DNA of 64,000 bases, from NCBI RefSeq assembly GCF_004332155.1, contig NZ_SJDV01000001.1:620001-684000 (forward strand), read 5' to 3'. A program made the translations under genes and the position numbers. This document shows, one piece after another, positions 55,650 to 63,426 of this stretch. This stretch comes from Gramella sp. KN1008. Its GTDB lineage: Bacteria; Bacteroidota; Bacteroidia; Flavobacteriales; Flavobacteriaceae. Under the pieces are notes generated by a model, which had not been told where the DNA came from, searched no databases, and saw nothing but the letters and a program-made list of their open reading frames with translations. The first letter of the stretch is position 1. Each line of letters starts with the position of its first letter.

Positions 55650-55683
55650 TAAAAAAGCCGGAAGTTTTTTAAACATTCCGGCT
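55650..55683 (-). terminator. Terminator of rho
   Basis: AGCCGGAA (55656-55663) pairs with TTCCGGCT (55676-55683) and is followed by Ts on the minus strand. It lies 25 bases after the rho stop. Confidence 0.85.
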
Positions 55684-55708
55684 GCTAAAGTAGGGTTTAA
55701 CAGTATAT

Positions 55709-57322
55709 CTAACCGTTCATGGAGATTAGGAACTCTTCATTGTTTCGAGTACTTTTAATCTTATCATTAATGAATTCCATAGCTTCTACAGGATTCATAT
55801 CAGCAAGATATTTTCTAAGCACCCACATGCGTTGAATTGTATTATCATCTAAAAGAAGATCATCTCTACGTGTGCTCGACGAAACAAGGTCAATAGCAGG
55901 GAAGATTCTTCTGTTGGATATTCTTCTGTCTAACTGAAGTTCCATGTTACCTGTTCCTTTGAATTCTTCAAAGATAACTTCGTCCATTTTGGAACCAGTC
56001 TCTGTAAGTGCGGTCGCTATGATAGATAAAGAACCACCGTTCTCGATATTACGAGCAGCACCAAAGAATCTTTTAGGTTTATGAAGTGCGTTGGCATCAA
56101 CACCACCACTCAGTACCTTACCACTGGCAGGTTGAACTGTATTATAGGCGCGGGCAAGACGTGTAATCGAATCAAGAAGGATTACCACATCATGGCCACA
56201 CTCAACCAGTCTTTTTGCTTTTTCAAGTACAATGTTGGCAACACGAACATGCTCATGAGCTTCTTTGTCGAAGGTTGAAGCTACCACTTCGCCTTTTACA
56301 TTTCGCTGCATATCGGTTACCTCTTCTGGTCTTTCATCTATAAGAAGAACGATCTGGTATACTTCAGGATGATTTGCCGCAATCGCGTTTGCAATATCCT
56401 TAAGCAACATTGTCTTTCCTGTCTTAGGCTGAGACACGATCATTCCACGCTGCCCTTTTCCAATAGGAGCGAAGAGGTCCATAACTCTTGTTGAAATTGA
56501 GCTTTGCTTCTCGGCAATATTGAATTTCTCTTTAGGAAATAATGGAGTAAGGTGCTCAAAAGAAACGCGGTCTCTTACTACCTGAGGATCCAGCCCATTG
56601 ATCTTATTGATCTTGATAAGCGGGAAATATTTTTCTCCTTCTTTTGGTGGTCTTATCTGCCCCTGAACGGTATCACCTGTCTTAAGCCCAAATAATCTGA
56701 TTTGCGACTGTGAAACATAGATGTCATCTGGAGAGGTAAGGTAGTTATAGTCTGAACTTCTCAGGAAACCATAATTGTCCTGCATGATGTCCAGTACTCC
56801 TTCGCTTTCTATAATGGCGTCGAATTCATAATCGGGTTCCCTGTAACGATTTCTGTTATCACGGTTTCCGTTATTTTTTTTGTCGCTGCGGTTGTCATTG
56901 CGATTGTCGCTACGATTTTCATTTCTGTTGTCGCTACGCCCGCGATTATCTTTTTTACCTGACTGATTTCTGTCACGGCTACTTTTGCCTGAAGGCCTGT
57001 TGTCTTCCTTGTGCGCAGGATGAGAGGTGTCTTTTCCTGAAGGCTTTGCTTGTGAGGATTTGGAAGGATTAGACGATTTAGAAGGTCTTTTATCGCTGCC
57101 TATTTTAGCTTTTGGCGGCTTTTGAGGCTTTTCCTGAGTCTGTTCCTCTTTATCTTCGGTAAGTACTTCTTTCACTTTTTTAGGATTTGATGCCTGGTAG
57201 TCCAGAATCTGATACACCAAATCTAATTTTTTTAAAGTCTTGTACTTGGGGACGTTAAGCGTTTCAGCAATTTCCTTAAGTTCAGGAAGCTTTTTAGCTT
57301 TTAGTTCTGAAATTTCAAACAT
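55709..57322 (-). CDS. rho: Transcription termination factor Rho with a disordered insertion
   Basis: Rho is the hexameric ATP-driven RNA translocase that stops transcription. The 537 residues are about 118 longer than E. coli Rho. The N-terminal helical domain (1-50, [26 protein letters not shown]) is followed by a disordered insertion (about 55-170) rich in Lys, Ser, then Arg/Asn/Asp repeats of [11 protein letters not shown] type. The RNA-binding cold-shock-like domain (about 175-245, [21 protein letters not shown]) and ATPase follow, with P-loop [29 protein letters not shown], the Q-loop-containing [22 protein letters not shown] and RRIFPAID. Its insertion resembles the tail of PNPase in this window. 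Confidence 0.97.
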   Translation of the reverse strand: MFEISELKAKKLPELKEIAETLNVPKYKTLKKLDLVYQILDYQASNPKKVKEVLTEDKEEQTQEKPQKPPKAKIGSDKRPSKSSNPSKSSQAKPSGKDTSHPAHKEDNRPSGKSSRDRNQSGKKDNRGRSDNRNENRSDNRNDNRSDKKNNGNRDNRNRYREPDYEFDAIIESEGVLDIMQDNYGFLRSSDYNYLTSPDDIYVSQSQIRLFGLKTGDTVQGQIRPPKEGEKYFPLIKINKINGLDPQVVRDRVSFEHLTPLFPKEKFNIAEKQSSISTRVMDLFAPIGKGQRGMIVSQPKTGKTMLLKDIANAIAANHPEVYQIVLLIDERPEEVTDMQRNVKGEVVASTFDKEAHEHVRVANIVLEKAKRLVECGHDVVILLDSITRLARAYNTVQPASGKVLSGGVDANALHKPKRFFGAARNIENGGSLSIIATALTETGSKMDEVIFEEFKGTGNMELQLDRRISNRRIFPAIDLVSSSTRRDDLLLDDNTIQRMWVLRKYLADMNPVEAMEFINDKIKSTRNNEEFLISMNG

Positions 57323-57490
57323 GAATTCGTTACAATAATTTTTTTCGTTTGGGTTGATTTTAAAACTTCTCGAAGAAGAATAAAAAGTTTTGGAGACTTA
57401 AGTAACCAACATTGAATGGGTTACGAAATGTTCTTGCAATAATACAACTTTATTTTAAACTTTTACGCAGGAAATCTAAAAAGAATCTGT

Positions 57491-57498
57491 TATTTTTG
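57491..57498 (+). promoter_or_regulatory. -7 element for the DUF4293 gene
   Basis: TATTTTTG matches TAnnTTTG and ends 19 bases before the ATG at 57518. Confidence 0.5.
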
Positions 57499-57517
57499 TG
57501 CCGCAACAGTAAAAACT

Positions 57518-57928
57518 ATGCTTCAAAGAATACAAACAGTTTACTTGCTTTTAAGTATCATAACGAGTGCAGGATTAATATTTGTATTTTCGCTTTGGGA
57601 GAATTCTGCGGGAGAGCCGGTTTATGCTCAGGACCAACTTATAGCGTTCGGAATGTTTCTCGCTTCTGCTGCGATCTCTTTAGTGAGCATTTTTATGTTT
57701 AAGAATAGAAAACTCCAGTTCGTACTGGGGCGACTAAATATAATATTGAACCTTTTTTTACTAGGAGTGTTTGTTTATTGGTCTCTAACTTTACCTGGAG
57801 AAATGGATATTTCGGAGAAGGGTATTGGGATGTTCATTCCAGTTGTTTCTATCGTTTTTCTTGTTCTGGCCAATAAGGCCATCAAAAGGGACGAAGATCT
57901 CGTAAAATCTGTAGATCGATTACGATAA
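57518..57928 (+). CDS. DUF4293 four-helix membrane protein
   Basis: The 136-residue protein starts MLQRIQTVYLLLSIITSAGLIFVFSLW, the typical start of DUF4293. Four hydrophobic helices are visible (about 8-26, 43-62, 70-92 and 106-122). A short basic tail (KAIKRDEDLVKSVDRLR) probably lies in the cytoplasm. The family is restricted mainly to Bacteroidota and has no known function. It is divergent from rho and followed by a strong terminator. Confidence 0.85.
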   Translation: MLQRIQTVYLLLSIITSAGLIFVFSLWENSAGEPVYAQDQLIAFGMFLASAAISLVSIFMFKNRKLQFVLGRLNIILNLFLLGVFVYWSLTLPGEMDISEKGIGMFIPVVSIVFLVLANKAIKRDEDLVKSVDRLR

Positions 57929-57957
57929 GCCTATCATCTTAGTAGTATTAGTGCGTG

Positions 57958-57988
57958 AAAAACCCGAAGTTTTGCTTCGGGTTTTTTT
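57958..57988. terminator. Bidirectional terminator between DUF4293 and metallophosphoesterase genes
   Basis: AACCCGAAG (57961-57969) and CTTCGGGTT (57975-57983) form a 9-bp stem with a 5-base loop. A T run follows and an A run precedes it, so it can serve both convergent genes. Confidence 0.9.
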
Positions 57989-58016
57989 ATTATAAATGTA
58001 ATCTTACCAAATAATT

Positions 58017-58505
58017 TTATCCCAGTTCAATGACTTCAAGGTCCTTAATTTCCTTTCCGTCTATTTTAAATCTAAGCATAGTTCGTTTTTTATGAAATCC
58101 CTGCTTGCCTGCTGCCCCGGGATTCATATGTAGCAGATTAAGGTTTTTGTCGTTCATAACCTTTAAGATATGGGAATGCCCGGAAATAAAGATCTTAGGT
58201 GGATTTTTTCTTATATCTTCCTTAACGGCTGGCGAATACCTTCCAGGGTAACCACCAATATGTGTGATCCAGACATCAACTTCTTCGCACAGAAATCTGT
58301 TGTTCAAAGGGAATTCCTTTCTGATGGTGGCATTATCGATATTTCCATAGACTCCTCTTAAAGGTTTTAAAGCCTTCAGCTTATCAGTAACACTAAGGCT
58401 TCCAATATCACCGGCGTGCCATATCTCATCAGCTTCACCGGCATAATGAAGTATCCGATCGTCTATATGTCCGTGAGTATCACTTAATAAAAGTATCTTT
58501 TTCAA
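58017..58505 (-). CDS. YfcE/MJ0936-type metallophosphoesterase
   Basis: The 162-residue protein has all calcineurin-like metal-binding blocks: LLSDTHGHIDD, WHAGDIGS, YGNIDN, ITHIGGYPG, SGHSH and HMNPGAAG. This is the short YfcE-like group that hydrolyses phosphodiesters in vitro; the physiological substrate is unknown. It is a single minus-strand gene divergent from truA. Confidence 0.93.
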   Translation of the reverse strand: MKKILLLSDTHGHIDDRILHYAGEADEIWHAGDIGSLSVTDKLKALKPLRGVYGNIDNATIRKEFPLNNRFLCEEVDVWITHIGGYPGRYSPAVKEDIRKNPPKIFISGHSHILKVMNDKNLNLLHMNPGAAGKQGFHKKRTMLRFKIDGKEIKDLEVIELG

Positions 58506-58576
58506 ATCTCGGGTTTATTTTAATTTCACTTAACACAGGATCGTATCTAAAGCCTTTTTCCTTGTTATAATTGCCT

Positions 58577-58584
58577 TATCTTTG
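58577..58584 (+). promoter_or_regulatory. -7 element for truA
   Basis: TATCTTTG is a full TAnnTTTG match ending 29 bases before the TTG start of truA. Confidence 0.5.
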
Positions 58585-58613
58585 CATTTCGCTAATATAA
58601 AAATAAAGCGGGC

Positions 58614-59360
58614 TTGAGGTATTTTATAGAACTCTCATATTTTGGAAAAGCTTATCACGGCTGGCAGAATCAGCCGGATTCGATTAGCGTTCAGGAGGTT
58701 CTTGAAGAGAAATTAGGCATGGTTTTACGGTCAGATATTGCAATAGTAGGTGCTGGGAGAACCGATGCCGGTGTACATGCAAAGCAAATGTTTGCGCATT
58801 TTGATCATAACGAAGACATAGACACCGGGTTGTTAAAGTATAAGCTGAATTCAATGCTTCCCAAAGATATTGCAATAGCCTGTATCTTTAAAGTGAATGA
58901 TGAGGCTCATGCGAGGTTCGATGCTGTGTCCCGTAGTTATGAGTATCACATTGTTCAGGAAAAAGATGCTTTTAAAAAGGATCTGGCATGGCTGCTGAAG
59001 CATAAAATTGATGTAGATCGAATGAATGAAGCTGCTCAAATATTGAAAGCTTATACTAACTTTAAGTGTTTTTCTAGAAGCCGTACCGATGTAAAGACCT
59101 ATAATTGTAGGATTGATGATGCTGAATGGAAAAAGGAAGGTAATGAGTTGGTTTTTCATATCACGGCCGACAGATTTCTAAGAAATATGGTGAGAGCGAT
59201 CGTGGGAACCCTTATCGCTATTGGCCAGCATAAGTTTCCTGTTTCGCAAATGCATGAGATCATCCAAAGTGAGGACAGAGGAGAGGCAGGAGCATCTGTG
59301 CCGGCCCATGGCCTATATTTAACCAGGATCGAGTATCCCGCTAACATAAGAATAGACTAA
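58614..59360 (+). CDS. truA: tRNA pseudouridine(38-40) synthase
   Basis: TruA makes pseudouridine at positions 38-40 of tRNA anticodon arms. The 248-residue protein starts with TTG (MRYFIELSYFGKAYHGWQNQP); the family begins exactly here and no ATG is nearby. The catalytic Asp lies in VGAGRTDAGVHAKQMFAHFD. Further signatures are ARFDAVSRSYEYHI and FHITADRFLRNMVRAIVGTLIAIG. The stop is immediately followed by the ATG of the ABC exporter, so the two genes are one transcript. Confidence 0.97.
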   Translation: MRYFIELSYFGKAYHGWQNQPDSISVQEVLEEKLGMVLRSDIAIVGAGRTDAGVHAKQMFAHFDHNEDIDTGLLKYKLNSMLPKDIAIACIFKVNDEAHARFDAVSRSYEYHIVQEKDAFKKDLAWLLKHKIDVDRMNEAAQILKAYTNFKCFSRSRTDVKTYNCRIDDAEWKKEGNELVFHITADRFLRNMVRAIVGTLIAIGQHKFPVSQMHEIIQSEDRGEAGASVPAHGLYLTRIEYPANIRID

Positions 59361-61127
59361 ATGGCTTCAAAAACCGGAAATGCGTTCGATATGGATCTGT
59401 TTAAGCGATTGCTTAAATATACCAATCCTTATAAGCGAATTTTCTATTTCGTGGGAGTCGCTGCAATACTGGTCTCTCTTTTTGCCGTTTTAAGGCCCAT
59501 ACTTCTTCAACAGGCTATAGATGAAGCACTGATGCCTGCAGATTATAACAGCCTTGTCTATTATGTAAGCCTGATGATTGGCGTTCTGATGCTGGAAGTT
59601 CTCTTTCAGTTCTGCTTTATCTATTACGCTAACTGGCTGGGGCAGGAGGTGGTTCGTGATATTCGGGTAAAGCTTTTTAAGCATATGCTTGGCTTTAAGA
59701 TGAAATATTATGACAAATCTGCTGTAGGCCGACTTGTTACCCGGGCAGTGAGCGATATCGAAACCATTGCCAGTATCTTTAGCCAGGGACTTTTTATGAT
59801 CATAAGTGATCTGCTCAAAATGCTGGCGGTTCTTGGGGTGATGTTCTATAAAAGCTGGGAGCTTACACTTCTGGTATTAACTGTTCTTCCTTTTATTCTG
59901 TATGCGACCAGGGTTTTTCAGAAAAAAATGAAACTGGCTTTTGAAGAGGTAAGAACCCAGGTGGCCGATCTCAATACCTTTGTTCAGGAGCGTATAACCG
60001 GAATGAAGATCGTTCAGCTTTTTACCCGGGAGAAGACCGAATATGCCAATTTCCAGGAAATAAATGATAAACACCGAAAGGCATGGGTGAAGACAGTATG
60101 GTATAACTCCATATTCTTTCCTATCGCTGAAATGTCATCTTCCATAACCATAGGTCTTATAGTATGGTTTGGAGGACTCCGCGTTGTGGCGGGAGAAGAA
60201 CTTACTTTGGGGGTTATTATCGCTTTTACCGAACTCGCACAGATGCTGTTCAGACCATTGCGCCAGATCGCTGATAAATTCAATACCCTGCAAATGGGAA
60301 TGGTGGCGGCCAATAGGGTATTTGGTATCCTGGATACCAAAGCTAGTATTGAAGACCGGGGAACCCTTGAAGTGGATAAACTTAATGGAGAAATTGAATT
60401 CAGAGACGTACACTTTAGCTATGTGGAAGATGAAGAGGTGCTTAAGGGAGTGTCATTTAAAGTGAATCCGGGAGAGACCATTGCGATCGTTGGAGCCACA
60501 GGTGCAGGTAAATCAACCATTATCAATCTGCTTAGCCGATTTTATGAGATCAACAGTGGTTCTATTCTGGTGGACGGGATCGATATTAAGGAGATGAAAT
60601 TGAGCTCTTTAAGAAGTCAGATCGCGGTAGTGCTGCAAAATGTCTTTCTCTTTGCCGATACGATCCTGAACAATATCAATCTTGATAAACCCGATATTTC
60701 CGAAGAGGATGTTATAAAAGCAGCTAAGCAGATCGGGATCCATGAGTTTATCAATACGCTGCCTAATGGCTATCATTATAATGTTAAGGAAAGAGGAGCC
60801 ATGTTATCTTCAGGGCAAAGACAGCTCATTTCATTTCTTAGGGCGTATGTTAGCAATCCGAGTATACTTGTTCTGGATGAAGCCACTTCATCGGTAGATT
60901 CATACAGCGAGCAGCTAATTCAGGAAGCTACCGATAAGATTACAGAAGGGCGTACTTCAATTGTGATAGCTCACCGCCTGGCTACCATTAAAAAAGCCGA
61001 TAAGATAATCGTAATGGATCAGGGAAAGATCGTAGAGATTGGAAGTCACAAGGAACTTCTTAAAAAGCCTGAAGGATATTACAGAAAGTTATACGAAGTC
61101 CAGTTCAAGGCTGAGGAAGCTTTATAA
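59361..61127 (+). CDS. ABC exporter, fused permease and ATPase (MsbA/multidrug type)
   Basis: The 588-residue half-transporter has a six-helix membrane domain (about 20-315) and a nucleotide-binding domain (about 345-580). ATPase motifs are Walker A GATGAGKST, Q loop VVLQNVFLFADTI, signature LSSGQRQLISF, Walker B SILVLDEATSSVD and switch His IAHRLATIKKAD. It should work as a homodimer exporting lipid or drug-like substrates. The start codon directly follows the truA stop with no spacer. Substrate cannot be read from sequence. Confidence 0.93.
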   Translation: MASKTGNAFDMDLFKRLLKYTNPYKRIFYFVGVAAILVSLFAVLRPILLQQAIDEALMPADYNSLVYYVSLMIGVLMLEVLFQFCFIYYANWLGQEVVRDIRVKLFKHMLGFKMKYYDKSAVGRLVTRAVSDIETIASIFSQGLFMIISDLLKMLAVLGVMFYKSWELTLLVLTVLPFILYATRVFQKKMKLAFEEVRTQVADLNTFVQERITGMKIVQLFTREKTEYANFQEINDKHRKAWVKTVWYNSIFFPIAEMSSSITIGLIVWFGGLRVVAGEELTLGVIIAFTELAQMLFRPLRQIADKFNTLQMGMVAANRVFGILDTKASIEDRGTLEVDKLNGEIEFRDVHFSYVEDEEVLKGVSFKVNPGETIAIVGATGAGKSTIINLLSRFYEINSGSILVDGIDIKEMKLSSLRSQIAVVLQNVFLFADTILNNINLDKPDISEEDVIKAAKQIGIHEFINTLPNGYHYNVKERGAMLSSGQRQLISFLRAYVSNPSILVLDEATSSVDSYSEQLIQEATDKITEGRTSIVIAHRLATIKKADKIIVMDQGKIVEIGSHKELLKKPEGYYRKLYEVQFKAEEAL

Positions 61128-61128
61128 T

Positions 61129-61902
61129 TTAGGAAACATCTTCTCTGAGTTTTTCTTTTAACTCTTCCATGCTTTCAAACATGATAAACTGTCCGTCCTT
61201 TACATAAGAGGTCTGACCGGTTTCTTCACTTACCACTAAAGCCAGGGCATCTGTCTTTTCAGTGATACCAACGGCGGCCCGATGGCGGAGACCAAATCTT
61301 AGCGGAATCGACCTGTCATTGGATACAGGCAGAATAACCCTTGTAGCTGTAATCTTATTTTCTTCAATGATCATGGCACCATCGTGAAGGGGGCTATTCT
61401 TAAAGAATATGGATTCGATAATAGGCTGGTTAAGTTCTATCTTCATTTTATCTCCGGTATTCTTGACGAAATCCAGCTTGCTGCTTTTTTGGATCACCAT
61501 TAGCGCACCGGTGTAGGTTTTTCCCATACTTTCACACGCATTCACTATGGCTTCCACATTGGTTTTAGAATCGAAATCATCCCGATTGAACTTAAAACTT
61601 TTGAAGAATCTTCCTTTCTGGGTGAAATTGGTAGACCCGATCATCAAAAGGAATTTTCTGATCTCCTGCTGGAAGACCACGATAAGAGCGAATACTCCAA
61701 CCCCGATAAATTCACCAAGAACGCTGCTTAATAATTCCATTTGGAGAAGTCTGGTAAGCAGCCAGGCCAGGTAAATAACAACGATACCAATGAAGATGTT
61801 TACGGCTGCCGTACCGCGCACCAGTTTATACACATAGTATAAAAGCAGGGCTACGAAAACAATGTCGAGGATATCGAGAATTCGAAGATCTATGATGTCC
61901 AA
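61129..61902 (-). CDS. cdaA: Diadenylate cyclase CdaA
   Basis: CdaA makes the second messenger c-di-AMP from two ATP. Three N-terminal membrane helices (about 10-28, 32-50 and 60-80) precede the DisA_N catalytic domain (about 105-235). The two signature motifs are present: DGA in PLHDGAMIIEENKI and RHR in LRFGLRHRAAVGITE. The 257-residue size is normal. No cdaR homologue is adjacent; instead folP lies 37 bases upstream on the same strand. Known targets of c-di-AMP include potassium transport, and trkAH is in this window. Confidence 0.95.
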   Translation of the reverse strand: MDIIDLRILDILDIVFVALLLYYVYKLVRGTAAVNIFIGIVVIYLAWLLTRLLQMELLSSVLGEFIGVGVFALIVVFQQEIRKFLLMIGSTNFTQKGRFFKSFKFNRDDFDSKTNVEAIVNACESMGKTYTGALMVIQKSSKLDFVKNTGDKMKIELNQPIIESIFFKNSPLHDGAMIIEENKITATRVILPVSNDRSIPLRFGLRHRAAVGITEKTDALALVVSEETGQTSYVKDGQFIMFESMEELKEKLREDVS

Positions 61903-61939
61903 ATTGCTGGGGTTTTATGTAAAAATAGAAAATCTAAAA

Positions 61940-62764
61940 TTAGTTTGTCAATTCAGCTGTTATTTTGATGCATTCTACTGCCTCTTTTACATCATGCACC
62001 CTTAATATTTTTGCGCCTTTCATCAGCGCTATGGCATTTAAGGCCGTAGTTCCATTCAAGGCTTCATTTGCCGATATTCCAAGTTTTTTCCAGATCATGC
62101 TTTTTCTTGAAATGCCAATCAACAGGGGCAATTCAATGGTTTTTAAAAGTTCCAGTTTTGAAAAAAGCTCATAATTCTGTTCAATATTTTTTGCAAACCC
62201 GAATCCCGGATCGATAATTATATCGTTGATCCCAATATCCCGTGCTGCTTTTATCCGTTCGGAAAAATACAGAAGAATTTCGGCTACCAGATCTTCATAC
62301 TGATTAAGACTCTGCATGTTTTGCGGCGTGCCTTTCATGTGCATCATAATATATGGAACCTGATATTTGGCAATTACAGACAGCATATTTTCATCGAGTT
62401 TTCCGGCTGAAATGTCATTGATCATGGCAGCCCCGGAATCAATACTTTTTGCAGCAACTTCAGAACGAAACGTGTCAATGGACAGTAGTGCGTCGGGAAA
62501 ATTTTTCAGGATAAGTTCCACTGCGGGAAGCATTCGGTTCAATTCTTCTTCAACCGGAATATCATCAGCTCCCGGCCTGGAACTGTAGGCGCCAAGATCG
62601 AGAAAATCAGCTCCTTCATTCAGCATGCTTTCAGCATTTTGAAGAATTTCCTTTTCCGAAGTTGAACGGCTTCCGCTAAAAAAGGAATCGGGTGTTATAT
62701 TGATTATCCCCATGACTTTGGGTGTGGAGAGATCGATAAGATTTCCTTTGCAATTGATGAACAT
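61940..62764 (-). CDS. folP: Dihydropteroate synthase
   Basis: FolP joins p-aminobenzoate to dihydropterin pyrophosphate in folate synthesis and is the sulfonamide target. The 274-residue TIM barrel shows VMGIINITPDSFFSGSR (pyrophosphate loop), ADFLDLGAYSSRPGADDIP, LSIDTFRSEVA, MINDISAG, YIMMHMKGTPQNMQ, IIIDPGFGFAKNIEQNYEL and LLIGISRKSMIWK. The Lys and Arg of GISRKS are intact. It is transcribed with cdaA and is divergent from the DUF1599 gene. Confidence 0.97.
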   Translation of the reverse strand: MFINCKGNLIDLSTPKVMGIINITPDSFFSGSRSTSEKEILQNAESMLNEGADFLDLGAYSSRPGADDIPVEEELNRMLPAVELILKNFPDALLSIDTFRSEVAAKSIDSGAAMINDISAGKLDENMLSVIAKYQVPYIMMHMKGTPQNMQSLNQYEDLVAEILLYFSERIKAARDIGINDIIIDPGFGFAKNIEQNYELFSKLELLKTIELPLLIGISRKSMIWKKLGISANEALNGTTALNAIALMKGAKILRVHDVKEAVECIKITAELTN

Positions 62765-62796
62765 ATTGATTTTCGGGTTTTAGACAGGCACAGAAA

Positions 62797-62804
62797 TAAC
62801 TTTG
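62797..62804 (+). promoter_or_regulatory. -7 element for the DUF1599 gene
   Basis: TAACTTTG is a full TAnnTTTG match, 47 bases before the ATG at 62852, inside the divergent spacer with folP. Confidence 0.45.
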
Positions 62805-62851
62805 ACTATCTGAAATATTTGCCCGAAATTTACGCAAATTAGAACTACTTC

Positions 62852-63409
62852 ATGCAGGATACCTCAAAACAATACGACGCGGTGATTGATGTTTGCCGCA
62901 GTTTGTTTCTAAATAAAATGAAAGATTACGGCTGCGCCTGGAGAATTTTAAGGCTGCCGTCCCTTACCGATCAGATCTTTATAAAGGCCCAGCGTATACG
63001 CCAGCTTCAGGAAAGTGAGGTCCGCAAAATTGAGGAAGACGAGAAATCAGAATTTATAGGGATCATCAACTATTCGGTGATGGCTCTTATACAGTTGAAA
63101 AGAGGTATTGCAGATCAGCCGGACCTTAACCCTGAAGAAGCAATTGCCCTGTATGACGAAAATATTTCGGAGACCAAGGAGCTAATGATGAACAAGAATC
63201 ATGATTATGGTGAGGCCTGGCGTGATATGCGTATTAGTTCTTTAACAGATCTCATCATTCAGAAATTGTTACGGGTAAAACAGATAGAGGATAATAAAGG
63301 TAAAACCCTGGTGAGTGAAGGGATTGATGCCAATTACCAGGATATGATAAATTATTCGGTCTTCGCGATGATACATTTTATGGAGGCTGAAGAGAAGACA
63401 GCCACCTAA
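62852..63409 (+). CDS. DUF1599 protein with two tandem copies of the domain
   Basis: The 185-residue protein consists of two related halves offset by about 93 residues. Each has NKMKDYG or NKNHDYG, then AWR, SLTDxI, a helix (KAQRIRQLQ or KLLRVKQIE), and ends with INYSVxAxI. The family is known from Bacteroidota and phages, and its domain has, to my knowledge, been renamed as associated with nucleotide modification. The all-helical pattern with paired acidic residues would suit a nucleotide-binding helical bundle, but no activity is shown. It probably shares a transcript with the BT_3928-type gene 17 bases downstream. Confidence 0.88.
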   Translation: MQDTSKQYDAVIDVCRSLFLNKMKDYGCAWRILRLPSLTDQIFIKAQRIRQLQESEVRKIEEDEKSEFIGIINYSVMALIQLKRGIADQPDLNPEEAIALYDENISETKELMMNKNHDYGEAWRDMRISSLTDLIIQKLLRVKQIEDNKGKTLVSEGIDANYQDMINYSVFAMIHFMEAEEKTAT

Positions 63410-63426
63410 TTAATTCATAATAAAGC

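Noticed and set aside
55485..55676. 63-residue minus-strand reading frame ending in ERETGFEPATFSLEG
   Set aside because: It is antisense to the tRNA-Gly; this string is a well-known false protein arising from tRNA genes of this type.
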